64,000 nucleotides of DNA from SYLG01 sp965226945 (GTDB lineage: Bacteria > Planctomycetota > Planctomycetia > Gemmatales > Gemmataceae), in the NCBI GenBank assembly GCA_965226945.1, contig OZ245717.1, positions 496,001-560,000 on the forward strand. Direction: 5' to 3'. The position numbers were made by a program, and so were the translations under genes. How positions within the stretch are numbered: the stretch's first letter is position 1; the number at the start of each line of letters is the position of its first letter. The notes under the pieces were generated by a model, which ran no database searches, was not told the DNA's origin, and saw only the letters and a list, made by a program, of their open reading frames with translations. Positions 1-7,807 of this stretch are shown here, piece by piece.

Positions 1-396
1 TTTGACGCGGCGCGTACCTTCCTTCGAGGATTCTTCGAGTGGTACAACCAACATCACCATCATGAAGGGCTCCAGATGCTGACCCCGGGAGTGGTTCATT
101 CTGGACGGGCCGATGAGGTCTTAGCTGAACGACGCGAGACGATGCATCGAGCTCATGCGCGCCATCTCGAGCGCTTTGTGAAGGGGATCCCTGCCTTCAA
201 AGCGTTTCCAAAAGAGGTCTGCATCAACAAGCCAACTTTCGATTCAAAGCACCCCTGCAAGTCGGCAAAGAAAACCCTGCCGCAAAACCAACCGCTCGGC
301 CAAACACCGTGCAACCAAAAGCATGAATTGGCACCAAAGGGAGCCTCACGGGAAGCTGGGCTCCCTTTGGTGCCAGTTCATGCGACCCTCGCATAA
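1..396 (+). pseudogene. IS3-family transposase C-terminal fragment (5' end outside window)
   Basis: The reading frame is open from base 1, so the gene begins before the window. The visible part has the end of an integrase core: a WYNQHHHHEGL segment (the paired WYN and H-x-GL motif seen near the last catalytic residue of IS3 OrfB and related integrases), followed by a tail rich in charged residues (ADEVLAERRETMHRAHARH) that I associate with planctomycete IS3 copies. After about residue 80 the sequence becomes low-quality Lys/Pro-rich text, so the original stop may have been lost. The stop is at 394-396, inside the right arm region of a strong hairpin. Function would be DNA strand transfer for the element. 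Intactness cannot be judged from this window. Confidence 0.7.
324..380. repeat. Long inverted repeat (22-bp arms, 13-bp loop)
   Basis: Arms 324-345 and 359-380 are reverse complements with one mismatch; the core is GGCACCAAAGGGAGCC with its mirror. There is no T-run after either arm, so it is not a textbook intrinsic terminator. It lies at the end of the IS3 fragment and may be an element end or a REP-like palindrome. Confidence 0.8.
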
Positions 397-526
397 AAGA
401 ACAGCCCAGGCATGGACCAGGTCTTGATCAATCGACGCAGTGAACGCCTTCTGTACAAATCAGGAAAATTGGTCTCAAAGATGTTGACACATTCCGTAAT
501 GCCACCGGTGGCCGTTTTAGACTCAG

Positions 527-550
527 AAAAGTAGAACGTCCCCTTTTCTC
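527..550. repeat. RAYT-associated end-like repeat, copy A
   Basis: Contains GTAGAACGTCCCCTTTTCTCC, a variant of the AGAATGTCCCCTTTTT motif also present near 52,397, 54,312 and 58,865. It lies exactly where the ISKra4 transposase reading frame loses its family sequence, which suggests that the motif marks an insertion or recombination junction. Confidence 0.55.
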
Positions 551-1417
551 CCCCTGGTTGGTTGCCCTGGCTCGGGCACATAAGCAATATACACCGTTCC
601 CAAGCGATTGCCTCGCCGGTCGAACACCGTTACCGTTCCGGTCGCTGCCACTTCAAACAACCAGCCAAGCTTGATCCGCATTCCAAGGGTTACGCCGTCC
701 CGGCCCACTGCGATTACGGGTTTGTGGCCGCCGCTTGATCGATCTGCCTGTATCAGCAATTGCTCCAACCGGTCCACCTGGGCTTGGTGGCGTTCCTCCG
801 CCATCGCCTCGGAGACCGCCCCCGCTAACTGCCTTAGCTTTTTCACTCCGAAATGAATCCCAAAATCCCTGGCAAGACGATCCATGGTTCGGCTTTGCGT
901 CATGCCCCCCCTCGCCAAGCAATCGTGCTACCTCTTCCGCCAAACCGGGCGTTGCACCGTGGATTAGCCCAAGAACCTTGGCAAGGGGAAATATGGAAAG
1001 ATCATGCCCCTTGATCGTGGACCGATAACCGAACCGCCATATCGATATTTTCCCATATCGGGTCCAAACATCTTGCCGGTTTTTTTTCTTGATAAGCGTG
1101 TACGAAGCCGATTCAAAAACCACATGCTTCGGAAGAACCGACGTATCGTCTCCTTCAAGGCGATTGAATACCCATTGAACGAGCCCGCGAAGAAACTCTC
1201 GACCCGCTTTCTCCAATTCCCTTTCAAAAGCATAAACAGACGACGGCGAACCTGGCTTTCCCAAAAATGTTTGAACTACCCGGGCCAAATCCATAATGCT
1301 GGCCTCGATGAGAGACCGCCACTCGGCACTCTTGAAAAGACCCTCGAAACAATTCTTCGAAACTTCCACCGACCCAGCCGTTGCCGATCCCGAAAGCAAA
1401 TGCATAGAGTACGACAT
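540..1417 (-). pseudogene. ISKra4-family transposase, frameshifted and truncated
   Basis: Two minus-strand frames together give one ISKra4-type (UPF0236-like) transposase. The upstream frame (from about 1417) carries residues such as FERELEKAGREFLRGLVQW and TRYGKISIWRFGYRS, and remains recognisable down to about 910 (LAEEVARLLG). The protein then continues in another frame from about 915 with GGMTQSRTMDRLARDFG and ends with FEVAATGTVTVFDRRGNRLG and YVPEPGQPT at about 560. A 1-nt indel near 905-915 explains the switch. After PGQPT the frame runs into the AACGTCCCC repeat, so the catalytic C-terminal half is missing. The remnant cannot encode an active transposase. The family call is from memory of the motif pattern. 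Confidence 0.75.
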
Positions 1418-1792
1418 GAGGCGTCCTTTCCTTCATGGGTTTCTTTTTGCTAATGCTTTTGAAGGGAAGGCGCCTCTTTCTTCAAACCCTTTTCAAAGAC
1501 TCAACCTCTTTCTTCCGATCCTCCTGAGTCAATCGCTCGACGCTTCGGCTCCGTAGGGAGACTGCACCCCCATGCAATTAGCGTTTTGTCTCCGGACCGC
1601 ATTATGGGTACGCCGATCTCTTTGCCCTCAGTTTGGCGGTCTTCAAGACCGGGGCAACACGGCCCAGCAGTCTGCAAGCCGACATTTCTTTACCGCAGAC
1701 AGAGGGGAGAACGACCTAGAATCGCCAGTTCCCCGATGAAGTGGAATCGATACCCTTTCCCTTCTATTGTTGAATCAAAAGGCCCAAACAAC
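1418..1792. other. Intergenic region without a recognisable gene
   Basis: About 375 bases between the ISKra4 remnant and the immunity-like gene. Short open frames exist on both strands, but none shows family motifs, a convincing ribosome binding site or coherent composition. Confidence 0.5.
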
Positions 1793-2278
1793 TCAGTTGA
1801 TCAGTGAAGTGCCCTGACGGTTCACTTGAGCAACTGCGGCATAATCTCCAAATCTAGGATACTTCTCCCAGTTGCCAGAAACGTCCGCCTGAATCTTCTT
1901 TTCGGATTTGGAAGCAGACAGGAAATCTTCATTTTCAATCGTGACAACGCCGTCTTCCTTAAAGTAATAGCTCGTACCTCCTGTCACTCTATCACTTTGA
2001 CCATCAAAAACGCGATGAGTAGCCATTGTGAGAAACATCCTACCGGGGCTCGTCTCATCGAATGAGTAACTGAGATATTCACGCAATTGATTATCAAGAA
2101 ACCCAACACCAACGTAATCATTGTTAATTTCGATGAAGCACTCGGGGCTTCTTAAATCGCCTAGAATAACGGTATATAATTGCCGCTTTTCATGTGCTTT
2201 TCTTGCTTTGTCTTCGTCCATTAAAACTGTGGGCTTCTTCTTGTAACGAAACCATCTTTCACAATAGGTTACACTCAT
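1793..2278 (-). CDS. Immunity-like protein, partner of the toxin module
   Basis: A 161-residue cytoplasmic protein with no signal peptide or membrane segment, rich in charged and aromatic residues (MSVTYCERWFRYKKKPT at the N-terminus, YLSYSFDET and GGTSYYFKEDG further on). Its ATG overlaps the stop of the upstream toxin-module ORF by four bases (ATGA, 2275-2278), so translation of the two is coupled. A small acidic-to-neutral gene directly after a polymorphic toxin C-terminus is normally its immunity protein. I recognise the sequence pattern as one found downstream of this toxin domain but cannot name a Pfam family. The locus is visibly more AT-rich than the core genes, in keeping with horizontal transfer. 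The role is inferred from position; the gene itself is convincing. Confidence 0.7.
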   Translation of the reverse strand: MSVTYCERWFRYKKKPTVLMDEDKARKAHEKRQLYTVILGDLRSPECFIEINNDYVGVGFLDNQLREYLSYSFDETSPGRMFLTMATHRVFDGQSDRVTGGTSYYFKEDGVVTIENEDFLSASKSEKKIQADVSGNWEKYPRFGDYAAVAQVNRQGTSLIN

Positions 2279-3495
2279 GGATTGTACAGCTTTCCTTTAC
2301 TATCTCTGATGATAATGCTCAATTTATTAGCAATGTCAATGATGGCTTTGGGAATCGGATTAATTTGCTTCGGAATTTCAAGAATCATTTGCCCACGGAG
2401 TTTCTGACCTACCAAATTACCACTGGTTGGAACATTAGCGATCTTCATACCAGGAGGGTAATGCAAAGCAAACTCTTTGAGATACCCAATGCCGGTGGCC
2501 TCAGTGATTTCAGAAAATTGGGTGAATTTGCGGGAAATGATCTCTCCGGCCTTGGGGTCGTAGGAATCAACCCGATAATACCCACCTTTAGGATTTTCTA
2601 TGTAGATTTCATTGTAAGGATAGCGATTGGCCTGCGCTTTGTTAAATTCGTTGCCTTTGTCCATTCTACGCAGCCAATCCGGTCTCTCGCCCGGCCTTGG
2701 CAGCTTTCCTTCGGCCTTTACTACGGAGGTGCCAGCATTGTCAAAACTGAAAAGGCCTCCCGTTTTAGCGAGAGTTTTGACTTCCGATCCGGAAACTAGG
2801 GGGAGGAGCCCAAATAGCCCCAAATATACGACAGGATTGGTTGGGTCCGTGACAATGTCTCTCGCAATCGTAAACCAATCGTAGGGCTCAAAAATCATTG
2901 CGAGCGCTGTGTCGCCAACCAGAAAAGCAACTTCAACTGGATTTTCTTCTATATAATAATATAGCGCCATTATCTCCGACATCGGGTCTTTTCGAGGTGG
3001 ATGCGGGCCCGGGACGTACTCAAAACCTAGAGCTTCACATATTGCTTTTTCTTTCGCTTCATATTTTTTTTCTAATTTCAACATTAATTTATCTAATTCT
3101 ATTTTCTTGTATTGCTCCAAGGTTACAATTCTGTAGCCTTCGATATTGCTGCCAGCTATCCTCTGGTTTTCCTTTAACTCTTTCTCAAGTATTTGACGGT
3201 AGGTATCATTTAAAAACATTTCGTCAGTGTATTCAGGGAGAATTGGATCATCGCCATAATCACCGCCGCCTCCTGTAGCATCAGTATCTCGGCTGAAATC
3301 CGGTGGGTTTGGAGTTAGAGGGCCGCTTGCAATCTGATCGTCTTCGGCAGTATTTAAATTATTAAGTGAATTCCTTAAATTATCCCACTCTTGCTTGCTA
3401 TTACCTTTCAGCATATTTAAAGTATTGGCGAAATCAGTTTCCTTGATCTGACTGCTTGGTTTAACACACAAGTTGTTACTGATTGAACGGAGCAA
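2275..3495 (-). CDS. Polymorphic toxin C-terminal module (probably the 3' end of the giant gene)
   Basis: A 406-codon frame opening at a TTG without a good ribosome binding site; the frame is open up to a TAG at 3544-3546. Residues 100-170 are charged and helical. About residues 185-240 are hydrophobic (VEVAFLVGDTALAMIF, YLGLFGLLPLVSG), like the pre-toxin linkers of RHS and other polymorphic toxins. The last 130 residues (from GKLPRPGERPDWLRR through YPYNEIYIENP, SYDPKAGEIISRKFTQ and IIRDSKGKLYNP) match in pattern a C-terminal domain I associate with polymorphic toxins; I cannot name its activity. An immunity-like gene overlaps its stop. The poor start and the overlap with the preceding frame suggest that it was originally the C-terminus of the repeat protein and became detached by a 1-nt frame change. 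Confidence 0.65.
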   Translation of the reverse strand: MLRSISNNLCVKPSSQIKETDFANTLNMLKGNSKQEWDNLRNSLNNLNTAEDDQIASGPLTPNPPDFSRDTDATGGGGDYGDDPILPEYTDEMFLNDTYRQILEKELKENQRIAGSNIEGYRIVTLEQYKKIELDKLMLKLEKKYEAKEKAICEALGFEYVPGPHPPRKDPMSEIMALYYYIEENPVEVAFLVGDTALAMIFEPYDWFTIARDIVTDPTNPVVYLGLFGLLPLVSGSEVKTLAKTGGLFSFDNAGTSVVKAEGKLPRPGERPDWLRRMDKGNEFNKAQANRYPYNEIYIENPKGGYYRVDSYDPKAGEIISRKFTQFSEITEATGIGYLKEFALHYPPGMKIANVPTSGNLVGQKLRGQMILEIPKQINPIPKAIIDIANKLSIIIRDSKGKLYNP

Positions 3496-5943
3496 ATCGT
3501 AGTCAATCTTAACTGGAGAATTCCCTGCGGCGTACCGGACTTGCTACCCTGCAATCCTCCGGGTGTCGGTTGTCCATTCACTATTATGGTGACGGGAACA
3601 TATCCATTCGTTTGAGGCACTGTCGAAGGTTGGCCCGACGGATTGCTGTCACCACCGCCGCCTAAGGCGGCGCCTGTCCCGGAACCGTTGGCGGTCGTTG
3701 TGCTTGTTATGTTTCCGCTTTGGGTAAATGAGCCGCTCGGGGGAGGTGTTCCCGCCGCAGAGTAGCTATAAGTTTGGACCTTATTAAAGGCATTGTTTTT
3801 CGTCGTCGTCAACGTGTTTGAATTGCCTGTTATAATGAGTTCACTTCGATTCCAATCATCGTTTCGAATGGATTGATTTGTTTGATTCGTGTAATCATGG
3901 GAATCGGTCCAAGAAGTCTTCTCTCCTAGGCTGTAAATGTCGATAGAATTATAAATGGTGGTCCCGTTTACGGTTGAACCGGACCGGTTGTCATGAAAAC
4001 TGGAGGTTTCAACCGAATTATAAGCAGAGTTGCCGTTTGCCCCCGAAAGGCCAAACCCGTAATTGCCGGAACCACTGCTCGTTTTGTTATATGAACTGTT
4101 CCTGTCCTTTGTAAATTGCAAGCTGTTGGTTCCGCCCCAACTCACATCGTGGTAGGAACTCGACCCTCCCATCGAGAGCGTTGAGATCTGCGTTTGCCAG
4201 TAACCGGTCAGGGGATTGAGAACGCTGTTGTAGGACTGGCCTTGGGTGAATGTCCAGGATGAAGAACCCTGGTGGTCGGTACGAAAAACATGGCTCGATT
4301 CTGCCCAAGTGGAGTTGGTCCAGGAATACCCCTTGGTGTCTGTGTCATCGACTAAATCTTGAGACTGGTAATGGTATTTCCAATCGCCCGACCAACCCTC
4401 ATTCCCAATCCCTGATCCAATCCCGTCGATCGCCAAATTGTGAGACTCATGATTGGCGACCATCGTGGTCCTACCGCCGGAGATCTTGTCTGCGTTGTAG
4501 TCAAAATGAATCGCATCGGACCCGGTTAAGGCCATTTTGTCCTGGCCAATCGTCTTGTATTCCGTGTGACCGTTCTGATTCAACACCTGAATGTGATCGG
4601 TGTTCCAGGAGGTCGTACCGCTGACCATCACCGTACTGGAACTATCTCCTTGCGGTTGATCTGCTGCATATGTCAAATTCCAGGCTGAATCACCCACTGT
4701 GGTGAGGGCGTCTTCTCCGTGGTCGTTCACTGCAAGGGTGCCGATCTGACCGGGAAGGTATTCGTTGGTTCCGCCACCGGTGCTTGAACTCGAACCAGAC
4801 GCGCTATAGCTGGGATCCATGATTCTCTGAGTTCCCACCCAAGAAGAAAGATCATGAAAATTGAGGATGGAACGGAAGTTCCCAGTGCTTGTACCAGAAG
4901 CCTTTCCATCGCTCGCAAAAACCAAATCCAGAGTGGAGCTGCGATTCTCCGCAGCATCTCCGGTGGTGTTTTTTGTCCAAGTTGGTTGGTCTTTGGATTG
5001 GTACCTTTCCCAGGAATTTAACTGCGGGGTATTTGTGGTACCGGACTGATATGTGTGGCTTGTGCCACCTACTTGTTTCCCAATGGAATCGAAAAGTCCA
5101 TCGATTTTGGTATCTTCGTGGAATGAACCTTGAGAGTTCGTCGAGGAGCCGGCATCATACAGGACTCCTTCCTGCGTCAATTCGTAATGGTAGCTCGCCG
5201 CCGAAATGGAGGAATTCTCAGTATCCAAAGTACTTGTTTTGTGAATCGTTCCACTATTCGCCAGTAAATTCCAGGTCCCCGACTGGCTGGTTGCAGTTTT
5301 TGAATCCAGTTTGTCGTTTTGGGAATACGTACCCGAAGATTGTCCAATTTTCGTTTGGCTTCCGTTGTAGAGATTCATGGCGGTCGATCCTGACGCCAAT
5401 TGAGTCAAACGCGATGATCCGCTACTGTCGATTTGGAAGGTAAGGGTAGCGACCGTTGGCTGGAATCCGGCGGTGTCAGGGGCCTGACCTGGCGAATTGT
5501 TGCCACCTGAATTCCCCGGCTGGTAACCGCCTCCTCCGCTGCCGCTACTACCGCTTCCGGAGTGCGATGCTGACCCGTCAAATTCAAAGTGGTAGGTCGT
5601 GGACACCTTGGCCACCATAGGACTTGTATTCACCAATGCTATAGAATAAACTTTCGTAGTTGAACTAGCGCCGTTGTTTTCGATTAAATTACTTGTTCCT
5701 TTTTCGTTGATCGAAATCGCAGTAGTCGTACCTGTGAGTTTCGAAGAAACATCCAATGAAGCGATGATTGGTGTGCCATCGCTATCGAATGAGCCATTTA
5801 GCGCCGAATTACCAGTAAAAACACGGTTCGATGCCGTCGAAGAGTCGGTGTGATAGCTCAAGGAACCATCGTCAAGTACTGAATCCATCGATGCTGCGTC
5901 AGTGGATGAGCCGGTTCCGTTATACGAACTAGTTGCAACTAGT
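3417..5943 (-). pseudogene. Giant Ser/Thr/Gly repeat protein, downstream half (cut off by IS1380)
   Basis: Open from the IS junction at 5943; the ATG at 5886-5888 is internal and has no ribosome binding site. About 840 residues of low-charge, Ser/Thr/Gly/Asn-rich sequence carry the same modules as the upstream half: DDGSLSYHTDSS followed by a GNSALNGSFDSDGTPI block, a YHFEFDGSASHSGSG stretch, then SGTWNLLANSGTIHKTS and further variants. The last roughly 35 residues (from about TPQGILQLR onward) look like out-of-frame translation, and the sensible frame there is that of the toxin module. Joined to the 7,802-11,574 half across one ACTAGT target copy the frame is continuous. Expected role before disruption: extracellular stalk presenting the toxin. 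Confidence 0.7.
5938..5943. repeat. 6-bp target site duplication, left copy (ACTAGT)
   Basis: ACTAGT directly abuts the left end of the IS1380-family element and recurs at 7802-7807 directly after its right end. Confidence 0.9.
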
Positions 5944-7801
5944 CCTTAACCAAGCATCCCCGGAAGGAAAGAAAGTGGGATAAAACGAAAAAAACTCGAA
6001 ACTCCCGAGGTTTCGGCGGTATCTGATTAGTTGAACAGAAAACCGTCAACCGACGAAAAAGGAGTTTCGAGTGAAAGATAAGATAGGTCGCCAACTGGCC
6101 TGGCGCAAGCGTCGAATTCTGGATCGGTTGGACAAATCGAAGATTGGGGATTGCGCCAGACCGGTCCATACAGCGTCGAACATTCGCTACGAGATCAGTG
6201 ACCGGAATCGGGGAATCGCGCATGGCGGCATTGGTGCATTCCACTTGTTGGCCAAACGAATCGGCTTAATCGAAGCGGTCGACAACAATCTGCACCTGCT
6301 CAAGTTCCACCTTCCCTACCACGAATCGGATCACGTTTTGAATCTGGCGTACAACGCACTGTGCGATGGCACCTGTTTGCAGGATCTGGAACTGCGCCGC
6401 CAAGACGAGGCATACCTCGACGCTGTTGGAGCCAGACGAATTCCCGATCCGACGACGGCGGGAGACTTCTGCAGGCGGTTTCGAGCGAAAGATGTCAGGA
6501 ATCTGATGGAAGCCTTCGATGAAGTTCGGCAAAAGGTTTGGTCGCGTCAACCCAAGGAATTCTTTGACCTGGCCCGGATCGACATGGATGGCACGATGGT
6601 GGAGACCGGTGGGGAATGCAAAGCAGGCATGGATATCAACTATGAAGGCAAATGGGGTTACCACCCATTAGTGGTATCCCTGGCTCAAACCGGGGAAATC
6701 TTGAGCGTGGTCAATCGGCCGGGCAATCGACCGTCACACGAGGGGGCGGCAGACGAGGTCGACAGAGCGATCCGTGTATGTGTCACGGGCGGGTTCAAAA
6801 AAATTATGCTGCGCGGGGATACCGATTTTAGCCAGACGAAACATCTGGACCGTTGGAACACGGATGAGCGAGTAAAGTTCATCTTCGGTCTTGATAGCAC
6901 GAAGAAACGGATCGTTTTGGCCGAGAATTTGGCGGAGGATGCCTGGGAACCGCTAAATCGACCGGCTCGCTACGAGATCAAGACCAAGGAACGGTCCCGG
7001 CCGGTAAAGACCAAAGAGCAAATCGTCAACCAACGCAAGTTCGACAACATCCGGTTACATGGAGAGGACGTCGCGGAAATGCCTTATCGGCCCGTGGCTT
7101 GCAAGAAGGCATATCGGTTGATTGTGGTGCGCAAGAATTTGACCCTCTCGATGGGGCAAAAACGCTTGTTCGATGAGTACCGCTACTTTTTTTACCTGAC
7201 CAACGACAAGGAACGGCCCGCGCAAGAAATGGTATTCGAGGCAAATCAGCGCTGCAACCAGGAAAATCTGCACGCCCAACTAAAACAAGGAGTGTGCGCA
7301 CTGACGGCGCCGGTGGACACCATGGAAGCCAACTGGGCCTACATGGTCATGACCTCTTTGGCTTGGAACTTGAAGGCCTGGTGGGCCCTCTGGCCCGAAC
7401 CTCGAAAAGGATCGGACCGGGAAAAGCATCGGATCGAAAAGGAGACGATTCTGCAAATGGAATTCAAAACCTTCATCAACGCCTTCATGAGGCTGCCCTG
7501 TCAAATCGTCAACACAGGACGCCAAATTATCTACCGGATGATGAGTTGGAATCCATGGCTGCCTTCATTCTTTCAAAGGCTTAACCAACTGCGATGCTGA
7601 AAAATCAGCACGATGCTGGAGTACGGATGCTCCAGTCCGCCGCGGCTTGGTAAAGGTTAACGGACCGGAAAGCGAAGTGAATATGCCGAAACAAAACATG
7701 CACAAAAAACACCCTCAAAATGGCAGGGCCGATAAAACTATTTGCCTCCCGAGACCGGGCCCACAACCGCGAAAAACCAATTGCGCTACGCTTGTTTAAG
7801 G
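5944..7801 (+). mobile_element. IS1380-family insertion sequence, copy 1 (1,858 bp)
   Basis: Boundaries are fixed by comparison with the second copy at 54,363-56,220: both start CCTTAACCAAGCATCCCC and end GCTACGCTTGTTTAAGG. The tips form an imperfect inverted repeat (CCTTAACCAAGC against CCTTAAACAAGC). The element is flanked by the duplication ACTAGT. By eye the copies differ only at 7743 (T here, G at 56,162), so transposition or copying was recent. It splits the giant repeat-protein gene, with the transposase antisense to that gene. About 200 bases after the transposase stop are non-coding and include a short CTGGAG/CTCCAG hairpin. Confidence 0.95.
6071..7600 (+). CDS. IS1380-family transposase
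   Basis: A 509-residue DDE transposase that excises and inserts the element. The family-type catalytic region is visible: IDMDGTMVETGGE (first Asp, near residue 176), MLRGDTDFSQ (second Asp, near residue 258) and RCNQENLHAQLK (Glu, near residue 398), with the GMDINYEGKWGYHPLVVSL segment typical of IS1380. Translation probably starts at GTG 6071, preceded by AAAAAGGAG. The length is close to the usual 430-510 residues, and no frameshift or stop is visible, so the enzyme should be active. It is identical at protein level to the copy at 54,490. Confidence 0.93.
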   Translation: MKDKIGRQLAWRKRRILDRLDKSKIGDCARPVHTASNIRYEISDRNRGIAHGGIGAFHLLAKRIGLIEAVDNNLHLLKFHLPYHESDHVLNLAYNALCDGTCLQDLELRRQDEAYLDAVGARRIPDPTTAGDFCRRFRAKDVRNLMEAFDEVRQKVWSRQPKEFFDLARIDMDGTMVETGGECKAGMDINYEGKWGYHPLVVSLAQTGEILSVVNRPGNRPSHEGAADEVDRAIRVCVTGGFKKIMLRGDTDFSQTKHLDRWNTDERVKFIFGLDSTKKRIVLAENLAEDAWEPLNRPARYEIKTKERSRPVKTKEQIVNQRKFDNIRLHGEDVAEMPYRPVACKKAYRLIVVRKNLTLSMGQKRLFDEYRYFFYLTNDKERPAQEMVFEANQRCNQENLHAQLKQGVCALTAPVDTMEANWAYMVMTSLAWNLKAWWALWPEPRKGSDREKHRIEKETILQMEFKTFINAFMRLPCQIVNTGRQIIYRMMSWNPWLPSFFQRLNQLRC

Positions 7802-7807
7802 ACTAGT
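7802..7807. repeat. 6-bp target site duplication, right copy (ACTAGT)
   Basis: Identical to 5938-5943. Deleting 5944-7807 rebuilds an uninterrupted codon series reading ...DTIQLVATSSYNGTG... across the junction. Confidence 0.9.

Noticed and set aside
5939..6244. A minus-strand frame across the left IS end, repeated at the second copy
   Set aside because: It runs through the inverted repeat and non-coding IS edge; the two versions differ only in flank-derived residues.
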